A stretch of DNA of 64,000 nt, from the NCBI GenBank assembly GCA_013297865.1, contig JAAFIP010000002.1:62001-126000 (forward strand). The letters run 5' to 3'. This DNA is from Polaromonas sp. (GTDB lineage: Bacteria; Pseudomonadota; Gammaproteobacteria; Burkholderiales; Burkholderiaceae_C). Numbering within the stretch: position 1 is the stretch's first letter; every line of letters starts with the position of its first letter. The notes under the pieces are model-generated. The model was not told the DNA's origin and searched no databases. It worked only from the letters and a program-made list of their open reading frames with translations. The translations under genes and the position numbers were made by a program. Below are positions 42,031 through 50,552 of this stretch, in pieces.

Positions 42031-42732
42031 ATGAATATGAAGAAACTAAACAAAGTAGCCGTATTGTTCGCATCCGTCGCACTGGCAGGTACTGCTTTCG
42101 CGGCTGGTTCGAGCACAGCTTCCGACAACTGGCGCAATTCCCACGGCAATCTGCAGTGGAAATCCGCAGACGGCACTCTGTGCTGGCGCGATGCCAACTG
42201 GACTCCAGCTACTGCAGCTCCTGGCTGTGACGGCGCGATTGCCGCTCCTGTAGCCGCTCCTGCCCCAGCACCGGCCCCAGCGCCAGCGCCTGTTGCACCA
42301 CGCGCTGCCCCAGCACCGGCTCCTGCTCCAGCACCTGCTCCAGCACCAGCAGCAGCTCCTCAGCCACCAGCAGCTACCAAGGTAACTTACGCTGCTGACG
42401 CCTTCTTTGACGTCAACAAGTCTGTCATCAAGCCAGACGGCAAAGCCAAGTTGGACGACCTGGTCGGCAAGATCAAGGACATCAACCTCGAAGTCATCAT
42501 TGCTGTGGGTCACACCGACAGCGACGGCGGCGACGCTTTCAACCAGGCTCTGTCGGTTCGCCGTGCAGAAGCTGTCAAGGCCTACTTGACCAGCAAAGGT
42601 GTTGAAAAGAACCGCGTTTACACCGAAGGTAAGGGCGAGAAGCAGCCTGTTGCTGACAACAAGACCAAAGACGGCAAGGCCAAAAACCGCCGCGTTGAGA
42701 TCGAAGTGGTCGGTACCCGCGCCAACAAGTAA
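42031..42732 (+). CDS. ompA: OmpA family outer-membrane protein with Ala-Pro linker
   Basis: Signal peptide; C-term YAADAFFDVNKSVIKPDGKAKLDDL...VGHTDSDGGDAFNQALSVRRAEAVKAYL. Confidence 0.93.
   Translation: MNMKKLNKVAVLFASVALAGTAFAAGSSTASDNWRNSHGNLQWKSADGTLCWRDANWTPATAAPGCDGAIAAPVAAPAPAPAPAPAPVAPRAAPAPAPAPAPAPAPAAAPQPPAATKVTYAADAFFDVNKSVIKPDGKAKLDDLVGKIKDINLEVIIAVGHTDSDGGDAFNQALSVRRAEAVKAYLTSKGVEKNRVYTEGKGEKQPVADNKTKDGKAKNRRVEIEVVGTRANK
42241..42375 (+). repeat. low-complexity (Ala-Pro)n coding repeat
   Basis: PAPAPAPAPAPVAPRAAPAPAPAPAPAPAPAAAPQPP in the OmpA-like protein. Confidence 0.85.
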
Positions 42733-42750
42733 TCTTCGGGTTACCTCGCA

Positions 42751-42777
42751 AAAAGCCGCCTTCGGGCGGCTTTTTTC
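42751..42777 (+). terminator. rho-independent terminator after ompA
   Basis: aaaagccgccttcgggcggcttttttc. Confidence 0.93.
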
Positions 42778-42933
42778 ATGGGCCAGACCATCTGGACCAT
42801 CCTGAATGACCTATCCTGGTATAGATCGGCACTGACCAGTGCTTTCAACGCTGACCCTGCTGACCCCGTTGGATACACGCAACGAAATCCCTTGTAATGG
42901 GTGTCATCTTGCAATTTGCGACAATAGCGTCCT

Positions 42934-43665
42934 ATGACCCAAGCCAACGCAGCGCCTCACCCCCACCACAGCAACGCCGACCCCGCCGAGCTGGCCAAGT
43001 TTTCCGATCTGGCGCACCGCTGGTGGGACAAAACCAGCGAGTTCAAGCCGCTGCACCAGATCAACCCCCTGCGGCTGGACTGGATTGACAGCCTGGCCTC
43101 TGTGAAGGGCAAAACCGTGCTCGACGTGGGCTGTGGCGGCGGCATACTGGCTGATGCGATGGCCCGCAAGGGCGCCACCGTCACGGGTATTGACCTGTCT
43201 GTCAAAGCCCTGAAGGTGGCCCAGCTGCATGCGCTGGAGGCCCAAACACCTAATGTGAGCTACCGTGAGATCAGCGCAGAAGCCCTGGCGGCTGAAGCAC
43301 CGGGCAGCTTTGATGTGGTCACCTGCATGGAGATGCTCGAGCATGTGCCCGATCCGTCTTTGGTGGTGCAGGCCTGCAGCCGCCTGGTCAAGCCCGGTGG
43401 CTGGGTGTTTTTCAGCACCATCAACCGCCGCCCCAAAGCCTGGCTGCTGGCCGTGGTGGGCGCAGAATATGTGCTGGGCATGTTGCCCAAGGGCACCCAC
43501 GAATATGCCAAGTTCATCCGCCCGAGTGAGCTGGCCCAGTACCTGCGTGCCAACCAGCTCAGCCTGCAGGAGAGCAAAGGCCTGCAATACAACCCGCTGA
43601 CGCAGCGTTACTGGCTCAACCAGGACACCAGTGTGAACTACCTGTTTGCCACGCGCAGGGCATGA
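42934..43665 (+). CDS. ubiG: ubiquinone biosynthesis O-methyltransferase
   Basis: [45 protein letters not shown]. Confidence 0.96.
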   Translation: MTQANAAPHPHHSNADPAELAKFSDLAHRWWDKTSEFKPLHQINPLRLDWIDSLASVKGKTVLDVGCGGGILADAMARKGATVTGIDLSVKALKVAQLHALEAQTPNVSYREISAEALAAEAPGSFDVVTCMEMLEHVPDPSLVVQACSRLVKPGGWVFFSTINRRPKAWLLAVVGAEYVLGMLPKGTHEYAKFIRPSELAQYLRANQLSLQESKGLQYNPLTQRYWLNQDTSVNYLFATRRA

Positions 43666-43689
43666 AGACCTGCGCATGAAGACACTCTC

Positions 43690-43745
43690 AATACTATTAT
43701 TTTGATAGCTGCTCCCGCGATATTCTATTGGCCTGGAGCCCCAAA
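43690..43745 (+). repeat. interspersed repeat copy D (ubiG-gph intergenic)
   Basis: aatactattattttgatagctgctcccgcgatattctattggcctggagcccc. Confidence 0.9.
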
Positions 43746-43778
43746 ATACTCAAATAAACACACCAATATCTGACCACC

Positions 43779-44474
43779 ATGCCGCCTTCGATTCCTGCTG
43801 CGCACGCAGCGCCCCTAGCCATCTTTTTTGACCTGGATGGCACCTTGATCGACAGCGCGCCCGACCTGGGCGCCGCGGCCGACAAAATGCGCACCGACCG
43901 TGGCATGTCCTCATTGCCGCTGGAGCTGTACCGCCCGATGGCGGGCGCGGGTGCGCGCGGCATGCTCAAGATAGGCTTTGGCATGTCGCCAGAACACAGT
44001 GATTTTGCTGCCATGCGCGAGGAGTTTTTCCAGAACTACGAGCGCAATCTGGTGGAGCGAACCTATGCTTTTGACGGAGTGGCCAGCATGCTTGAGAGCT
44101 TGCAGCAGCAGGGCATTGCCTGGGGCATCGTGACCAACAAATCCAGGCGCTTCACCGATCCGCTGGCGCGCCTGATGCCTGTGCTGCACGGCGCCTGTGC
44201 CGTGGTCAGCGGCGACACCACGCCGCATGCCAAACCGCACCCCGCCCCTGTGCTGGAGGCCGCGCGCATCGCCGGCTTGCCGCCTGCGCAGTGCTGGTAT
44301 GTGGGCGACGACAAGCGCGATATTGACGCCGGCCGCGCGGCAGGCATGTTCAGCGTGGCCGCTGCCTGGGGCTATCTGGGCGAACACGCTGTGGACAGCT
44401 GGGGCGCCGACGCGGTGGCCCACACGCCCGGCGAGCTCAGCGCGTGGCTGGGCCCGCAGCGCCGCAGCGCCTGA
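43779..44474 (+). CDS. gph: phosphoglycolate phosphatase
   Basis: AIFFDLDGTLIDSAPDLGAA; GIVTNKSRRF; CWYVGDDKRDIDAGRAAGM. Confidence 0.93.
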   Translation: MPPSIPAAHAAPLAIFFDLDGTLIDSAPDLGAAADKMRTDRGMSSLPLELYRPMAGAGARGMLKIGFGMSPEHSDFAAMREEFFQNYERNLVERTYAFDGVASMLESLQQQGIAWGIVTNKSRRFTDPLARLMPVLHGACAVVSGDTTPHAKPHPAPVLEAARIAGLPPAQCWYVGDDKRDIDAGRAAGMFSVAAAWGYLGEHAVDSWGADAVAHTPGELSAWLGPQRRSA

Positions 44475-44477
44475 GCC

Positions 44478-45035
44478 ATGCGGATGCACGCTTTGCTTCG
44501 CGCTGTTGTCATCGCCGCAGGCCTGAGCGCCTGTGTGATGCACACCGCTGCCGTGGCCTGCTTTGACGAAAAAAAGTTAGCGCACACTATTGAAAATTTG
44601 CCTGCAGGTGCAGTGTTGTACGTGTGGTCGCCCCGCATGGTGCTGTCGGCCCAGCATGCGGCCAGCGCGCAGCGGCAGGCGGCCGCGCAGGGCCTGGCTT
44701 TTATCGCGTTGCACGATGCTGGCGTACCTGAGGCCGAGATCAAAGCGGCGCTGTCAGCACTGGCCGGCTCAGGCCATGCACTGCACAGCAGCAGTGCGCA
44801 GGTGCTGGCAGGCAGCCAAGGCCTGTGCGCCCGCAGCCTGCTGGAGCGCGACGCGCTGCGCCACTTTCCCACCGCCTTCGTGCTGCACAGCGGCCAGGTG
44901 CACCGCCACGCCATCATCGGGGCCATGCCAGAGGCGGCCTGGGCGCACAGCATTGCGCAGCGCCTGCCCCAGCGTGGCGCGCAGGCCTCTGCGCAAGCTG
45001 CCGCGCGCCTGCCAGTAGCCAGAGTGCAGCCATGA
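44478..45035 (+). CDS. secreted hypothetical protein
   Basis: Signal-peptide-like N-terminus MHALLRAVVIAAGLSACVMHTAAVA; 4-bp overlap with next gene. Confidence 0.6.
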   Translation: MRMHALLRAVVIAAGLSACVMHTAAVACFDEKKLAHTIENLPAGAVLYVWSPRMVLSAQHAASAQRQAAAQGLAFIALHDAGVPEAEIKAALSALAGSGHALHSSSAQVLAGSQGLCARSLLERDALRHFPTAFVLHSGQVHRHAIIGAMPEAAWAHSIAQRLPQRGAQASAQAAARLPVARVQP

Positions 45036-46282
45036 CTATCCATCGTAGCGCTATATTTTTAATAGCTGCTCCCGCTATATTTCATTGGGCTGCAGCCCAA
45101 AACGTCTCTCAAAACATGCTGCCGCAGCAGTGTATTCCTGCCAACACCTTCACCGCGCTGTCCCCCGCGCTGGTAGGCCAGCAGACAGACGCTTACGGCA
45201 ACACCAGCGTGGCCTTGGGCAGCTATGAGCGCATCAGCCCGGACGGCCGCTTTGTGCTGCGCAGCTTCTCGGGCGGGCGGCTGGGCGAGGTGAGCCTGGT
45301 GGAGCTCAGCGCCACAGGCCAGGCCGTGGCGGCCTACGACACCCCGCTGTCCAACGAGGCTTTCCCGGTGCAGGGCAGCTGGCGCTATCTGGTCAATGTG
45401 AACGGCGATCACTACAGCTTCAGCAGCATTCTTCGCAACAACAGCCAGCGCAAGCAAAGCCCGGTGTTTCGCGGCGGCATGACCGGTTTTTATGCAGCGG
45501 CCTCCGAGCTGCCTGCCGCAGCCTCTGACAAGCCCGGGCAGGTGCGTATCCGCTCCATGAGCTGGCCCAATGCCAACAGCGACGGCGAGCGCCAGGGCGA
45601 GGGGGCTTTGGTGGCGCGCACCTTGACCATAGACACCGCCAACGGCCGCGTGGTGGCAGACAGCGGCCAAGTGGGTCTGTGCAGAGAACGTGTGCGCGAG
45701 GACGGCCCGTTTTACGCGCTGCCCATGATCAGCGTGGATGGCTTGGAGTTTGCCGCCGTGCCGCAAACCCCCGTCAAAGGCGAGCAGACCATGCGCATCT
45801 TTGCCTTTGGCGCGCAGGGCACGGGCTGCACGCCGCGCGCGGTGTTTGGCTTTTCCAGCGGCAAGACCATTTTTGGCTTTCCCCACGCCGACGCAGGCGC
45901 AGCCGACCTGGCCTACGAATACCGCGCCAATGTCTGGTGGGTCAGCCGCGGCCCTGGCATGCCGCCCGATGGCCTGCGCTTTAACATCGCCCCGTATTAC
46001 GCCAACCCCCGCACCCTGCTGCTGGCCAGCGCCTTCCCCGGCATCACGCGCGACGGCCGGGTGATCTACGGCGCTACCCTCAAAGACTGCCCTGCAGACC
46101 CCAGCAAGCCCTGCACCAACCAGGCAGGCTATGTGATCAGCGACCCCTACCAAAGCAACGCCTACCAGCAGTATCTGCAACAGCCCGGCGCCAGCCCAGC
46201 GGCCCGCAGGCAATGCATCACCCACGCCGACGTGGCCCGCGAACGGGCGGCTTTTGCCAAGCTGCACGGTCTGGCGCCATAG
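45032..46282 (+). CDS. secreted hypothetical protein (~416 aa)
   Basis: Start trimmed to MTIHRSAIFLIAAPAIFHWAAAQ; ATGA overlap with upstream stop. Confidence 0.7.
   Translation: MTIHRSAIFLIAAPAIFHWAAAQNVSQNMLPQQCIPANTFTALSPALVGQQTDAYGNTSVALGSYERISPDGRFVLRSFSGGRLGEVSLVELSATGQAVAAYDTPLSNEAFPVQGSWRYLVNVNGDHYSFSSILRNNSQRKQSPVFRGGMTGFYAAASELPAAASDKPGQVRIRSMSWPNANSDGERQGEGALVARTLTIDTANGRVVADSGQVGLCRERVREDGPFYALPMISVDGLEFAAVPQTPVKGEQTMRIFAFGAQGTGCTPRAVFGFSSGKTIFGFPHADAGAADLAYEYRANVWWVSRGPGMPPDGLRFNIAPYYANPRTLLLASAFPGITRDGRVIYGATLKDCPADPSKPCTNQAGYVISDPYQSNAYQQYLQQPGASPAARRQCITHADVARERAAFAKLHGLAP
45049..45099 (+). repeat. interspersed repeat copy E (encodes signal peptide of the 45032 gene)
   Basis: cgctatatttttaatagctgctcccgctatatttcattgggctgcagccc. 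Confidence 0.9.
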
Positions 46283-46325
46283 TGCCTGTAGCTGGGCTGC
46301 TGCAGGGCATTTTTATAAGGTCTAC

Positions 46326-46383
46326 GGGCTTCCAGGCCAATAGAATATCGCGGGAGCAGCTATTAAATATATAGCATTTATCA
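46326..46383 (-). repeat. interspersed repeat copy F (intergenic)
   Basis: gggcttccaggccaatagaatatcgcgggagcagctattaaatatatagcatttatcac. Confidence 0.92.
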
Positions 46384-46477
46384 CGCCTTCAAACAGCCTT
46401 TAGCGTTGCGCATGCCAGCGCCCACATGGCCGTTCCAGCCCACTCCACGCCTGCCTACGCTGCCCTACAATGACACT

Positions 46478-47374
46478 ATGCAAGCCTCGCCTACTGCCAC
46501 CTCTACAGCCAGCCCCATCACCCACACGCAGGCCATCCATATCGCCCGTAACCACGAGAGCGCCATCGCCTGGCCCACGGTGGTGATGGCCGTGGTGTGC
46601 GCAGGCGGCTTTTGGGCTGTGGCCTATCTGGCCGCTACGGGCGCGTTGTCCCTATGGTGGGCTATGCCGCTGAATATCTTTTTTGCCTACAGCTGCTACA
46701 CCCCCGTGCACGAAGCCTGCCATCGCAACGTCACCACCACCGGCCACCGCCACGCCTGGCTCAACAGCCTGGTGGGCAACCTGTGCGCCGCGCCCTTGTT
46801 CAACAGCTTTCACCTGCACCAGCTGACCCATCTGGCACACCACGCCCACACCAACGACCCCGCCAAAGACCCCGACCAGTGGATGGTCGCGCGCAGTGTG
46901 CCCAGCCTGCTGTGGCGCAGCGTGACGGTGGCGGCAGTCCATGTCGTCATGGGCGTGCGGCTGGCGCGCAGCCGCGGTGATGGCCGCTGGCGCCTGGTCA
47001 ACGCGGCCGCCTACACCCTGCTGGCCATAGGCGCCGCGCTGTGGCTGGCTGTGCGCTACGACACCACCGCTGCGCTGCTTGCCACCTTCGTGTCTGCCTT
47101 GCTGGCCAGCGCGCTGCTGGCCATGGTGTTTGACTGGCTGCCCCACCACCCCCACACCAGCCAGGAACGCTGGCAACACACCCGGGTAGTCACCTTCGCT
47201 CCAGCAGTGCAAGGTGCGCTGGATCAGCTGCTGTATGGCCAAACCTACCATCTGGTCCATCACCTGTATCCCCGTGTGCCGTTTTACCGCTACAAAGCTG
47301 TGTTCAGCACACTGCGAGGTTTCTTTGAAAGCAACGGTGCTCAAATCTACCCCGCGGGCAGCAAACCGTTCTAG
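46478..47374 (+). CDS. fatty acid desaturase / carotenoid hydroxylase-like membrane protein
   Basis: Histidine boxes HEACHRN, HLAHHAH, HHLYPRVPF; several TM segments. Start could be 46406. Confidence 0.82.
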   Translation: MQASPTATSTASPITHTQAIHIARNHESAIAWPTVVMAVVCAGGFWAVAYLAATGALSLWWAMPLNIFFAYSCYTPVHEACHRNVTTTGHRHAWLNSLVGNLCAAPLFNSFHLHQLTHLAHHAHTNDPAKDPDQWMVARSVPSLLWRSVTVAAVHVVMGVRLARSRGDGRWRLVNAAAYTLLAIGAALWLAVRYDTTAALLATFVSALLASALLAMVFDWLPHHPHTSQERWQHTRVVTFAPAVQGALDQLLYGQTYHLVHHLYPRVPFYRYKAVFSTLRGFFESNGAQIYPAGSKPF

Positions 47375-47395
47375 CGCGTAAAATACACCTTCTTA

Positions 47396-47781
47396 GGGGC
47401 TGTACTGGTTTCGACGAGGACTAGACGTCTTGTAGGGCATGTCGAGCTGAATGTGCTCGTTAAACAAATTCAAAAAAACTAACTGCAAACGACGAACGTT
47501 TCGCACTCGCAGCTTAATTGCTGAGAGGCTTGCAACAGCTCTCCGATGGGCTGGGCAAAGGGGTTTTAGGGCAACTTAAAACGTCTCGGCTGCAAGCTTA
47601 TTCACATCGGATGGTCTGGCGCCGGGTGGCTTGGCGTTGGACGAGAAAATAGGCTACTGGTCTGGTGTGTAGCGTGCCGTTGCGCGACACATTGGGCGAG
47701 ACACAAATCAATCGGCTACACATGTAGAACTGCAAGGAAAAAGGTTTTCGGACGCGGGTTCAATTCCCGCCAGCTCCACCA
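47396..47781 (+). ncRNA. ssrA: transfer-messenger RNA
   Basis: 5' ggggctgtactggtttcgac, 3' ttcaattcccgccagctccacca, tag ORF gcaaacgacgaacgtttcgcactcgcagcttaa = ANDERFALAA*. Confidence 0.97.
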
Positions 47782-47791
47782 TTGAATTGAG

Positions 47792-47817
47792 ATTCAGGCG
47801 CGTCGCGCCTGAATTTT
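47792..47817 (+). terminator. ssrA terminator hairpin
   Basis: attcaggcgcg-t-cgcgcctgaattttcc. Confidence 0.75.
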
Positions 47818-47835
47818 CCGGCAGGCGCTTCCAGC

Positions 47836-48888
47836 ATGGACCTCATCGTATTGCGACCTGAGGGGCTGTATTGCCCGGTGGGTCAGTTTTTTATCGATCC
47901 CTGGCGGCCAGTAGACAGCGCGGTGATCACCCACGGCCATAGCGACCATGCCCGCAGCGGACACGCCCGCTACCTGGCCCACCATGACAGTGCAGGCACC
48001 CTTAGGTCCAGGCTGGGCGATATTGCGCTGCAGACGGTGGCCTATGGCGAGAGTGTGTCGCACAACGGGGTGCGCGTGTCGCTGCATCCTGCGGGCCATG
48101 TGCTGGGCTCGGCCCAGGTACGGGTGGAGCATCAGGGCCGGGTGTGGGTGGCTTCGGGCGACTACAAGCTGGAATCTGACGGCACCTGCGCTGCGTTTGA
48201 GCCGGTGCCCTGCCACACGTTCATTACCGAATCTACCTTTGGTCTGCCGGTGTATCGCTGGCCCAGCCAGAGCGAGCTGTTTGCGCAGATCAATGCCTGG
48301 TGGCAGGGCAACGCCCAGGCTGGGCGCACCTCGGTGCTGTTTTGCTATGCCTTTGGCAAAGCCCAGCGGATTCTGGCGGGGGTCGATGCCAGCATAGGCC
48401 CGCTGGTGATGCACGGTGCAGTGGAGCCGCTTAACGCGGTCTACCGCGCGGCGGGTGTCAAGCTGCCACCCACAGTGCGCGTGAGCGACGAGGCTATGGC
48501 GTCGCTGCCTTTGGGCCAGGCCCTGGTGCTGGCACCGCCGTCAGCCCAGTCCACGCCCTGGATGAAGCGCTTTGGCAACTATGCTGATGCGTTTGCCAGC
48601 GGCTGGATGTTGCTGCGTGGCGCGCGCAGGCGCAGGGGCGTTGATAGGGGCTTTGTCATGTCAGACCATGCCGACTGGCCCAGCCTGAACAGCGCCATCC
48701 GCGCCACAGGGGCCGAGCAGGTGTTTGTCACCCACGGCAGTGTGGCGGTGATGGTGCGATGGCTGCAAGAGCAGGGGCTTCAGGCGCAGGGCTTCAGCAC
48801 CGAATATGGCAAAGAGGATGGTAATGAAGGCGGCAATGAAGCGGGTGGTGAGGCAGGCGTGCCTGCAGCGCTGCCAGAAGCAGCATGA
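47836..48888 (+). CDS. ligase-associated DNA exonuclease (MBL fold)
   Basis: THGHSDHARSGH metallo-beta-lactamase motif; VSDHADWPSL; ATGA overlap with ligase gene. Confidence 0.9.
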   Translation: MDLIVLRPEGLYCPVGQFFIDPWRPVDSAVITHGHSDHARSGHARYLAHHDSAGTLRSRLGDIALQTVAYGESVSHNGVRVSLHPAGHVLGSAQVRVEHQGRVWVASGDYKLESDGTCAAFEPVPCHTFITESTFGLPVYRWPSQSELFAQINAWWQGNAQAGRTSVLFCYAFGKAQRILAGVDASIGPLVMHGAVEPLNAVYRAAGVKLPPTVRVSDEAMASLPLGQALVLAPPSAQSTPWMKRFGNYADAFASGWMLLRGARRRRGVDRGFVMSDHADWPSLNSAIRATGAEQVFVTHGSVAVMVRWLQEQGLQAQGFSTEYGKEDGNEGGNEAGGEAGVPAALPEAA

Positions 48889-50552
48889 AGGAGTTTGCGG
48901 CCCTATACCGCGCATTGGACAGCAGCACCTCCAGCCTGGCCAAGCAAGCGGCTTTGCAGCAGTATTTTGCGCATGCTGCCCCCGAAGATGCGGCCTGGGC
49001 GGTGTATTTTCTGGCCGGGGGCAAGCCGCGCCAATTGGTGCCCAGCAAGCTGCTCAAGGCGCTGGCCCAGCAGGCCAGCGGCCTGCCGCAATGGCTGTTT
49101 GATGAAAGCTATGACGCAGTAGGTGATCTGGCCGAGACGATCTCTCTGTTGTTGCCGCAGCCTGAGCAGGCGCAAGACCTGGGTCTGAGCGCTTGGCTGC
49201 AAACACGGCTGCTGCCGCTGCGCACAGCCGCGCCCGAGACCCTGGCGGGCATGTTGCAGACGCAATGGCAACAGTTGCCAGCACAGGACAGGCTGGTGTA
49301 TTTCAAGTTGATCACAGGCAGTTTTCGGGTGGGTGTGTCCAAGCTGCAGGTTACGCAGGCGCTGGCCGCTGTGGGTGCGCTGGACAGCAAGCGTGTGGCG
49401 CAGCGCCTGATGGGCTACACCCACCCCAACGCCCGCCCATCTGCTGCAGACTTTGAAGCCCTGATTGCGCCTGAGCGCGATGATGAGCTGCACCAGCGCA
49501 CCAGTGGGCAGCCCTATCCTTTCTTTTTGGCCCATCCTTTAACCGTGGCGCTGGAGGACTTCGAAACCACTTTGGGGCCACCTGCGCAGTGGCTGGTGGA
49601 GTGGAAGTGGGATGGCATCCGCGCGCAGCTGGTCAAACGCGCGGGCCAGGTCTGGCTCTGGTCACGCGGCGAGGAGCTGCTGACGGATCGCTTTCCCGAG
49701 CTGGCCGCGCTGGGCGCTGCCCTGCCTGACGGCAGTGTGCTCGATGGCGAGATCGTGGTGTGGCGCCACCCGGTGGATGGGGCTGGCGCAGGCCAGGTGC
49801 AAAGTTTTGCCCAGCTGCAAAAGCGCATTGGCCGCAAGACCGTGGGCAGCAAGCTGCTCAAAGACCTGCCCGTAGTGCTGCTGGCCTATGACCTGCTGGA
49901 GCATGAAGGCCAGGACATTCGCCGCACACCCCAAAACGAGCGGCGCGCAGCGCTGGAACTGATGGCAACGCAACTGGCGCATCCGGCCCTGGTGCTCAGC
50001 GAATGTGTGACAGGTGACAGCTGGCAGGCGCTGGCGCAACTGCGCTCCACAGCGCGCGAGCGCGGCGTGGAGGGCATGATGCTCAAGGCCGCGTCATCGC
50101 ACTACGGCGTGGGCCGCACCAAAGACCTGGGGGTGTGGTGGAAGTGGAAAATTGACCCGCTGAGCATCGACGCCGTGCTGATCTATGCGCAGCGTGGCCA
50201 TGGCCGCCGTGCCAGCCTCTACAGCGACTACACCTTTGCAGTGTGGGACGGCCCGGGTGATATGCCAGAGCGCAGGCTGGTGCCTTTTGCCAAGGCCTAC
50301 TCAGGCCTGACCGATCAGGAGATGCAGCAGGTGGACGCTGTCGTGCGCAAGACCACACGCGAGAGCTTTGGCCCGGTGCGCAGCGTAGAGCCCACGCTGG
50401 TGTTTGAGCTGGGTTTTGAGGGCATTGCGCGCAGCCCGCGCCACAAGAGCGGCATTGCAGTGCGCTTTCCGCGCATGCTGCGCTGGCGGCAGGATAAAAC
50501 AGTTGCGCAGGCAGACACCTTGCAAAGCCTGGAGGCATTGCTGCCACCATGA
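48885..50552 (+). CDS. ATP-dependent DNA ligase (ligase-associated repair cluster)
   Basis: Motif [49 protein letters not shown]. Confidence 0.94.
   Translation: MKEFAALYRALDSSTSSLAKQAALQQYFAHAAPEDAAWAVYFLAGGKPRQLVPSKLLKALAQQASGLPQWLFDESYDAVGDLAETISLLLPQPEQAQDLGLSAWLQTRLLPLRTAAPETLAGMLQTQWQQLPAQDRLVYFKLITGSFRVGVSKLQVTQALAAVGALDSKRVAQRLMGYTHPNARPSAADFEALIAPERDDELHQRTSGQPYPFFLAHPLTVALEDFETTLGPPAQWLVEWKWDGIRAQLVKRAGQVWLWSRGEELLTDRFPELAALGAALPDGSVLDGEIVVWRHPVDGAGAGQVQSFAQLQKRIGRKTVGSKLLKDLPVVLLAYDLLEHEGQDIRRTPQNERRAALELMATQLAHPALVLSECVTGDSWQALAQLRSTARERGVEGMMLKAASSHYGVGRTKDLGVWWKWKIDPLSIDAVLIYAQRGHGRRASLYSDYTFAVWDGPGDMPERRLVPFAKAYSGLTDQEMQQVDAVVRKTTRESFGPVRSVEPTLVFELGFEGIARSPRHKSGIAVRFPRMLRWRQDKTVAQADTLQSLEALLPP

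Noticed and set aside
42241-42375. Possible CRISPR or tandem regulatory repeat
   Set aside because: Codon-level Ala-Pro repeat inside the OmpA-like CDS.
45059-46267. 402-aa ORF antisense to the secreted hypothetical gene
   Set aside because: The plus strand has signal peptide, ATGA coupling and plausible composition; the antisense protein is Ala/Gly/His-rich low quality.
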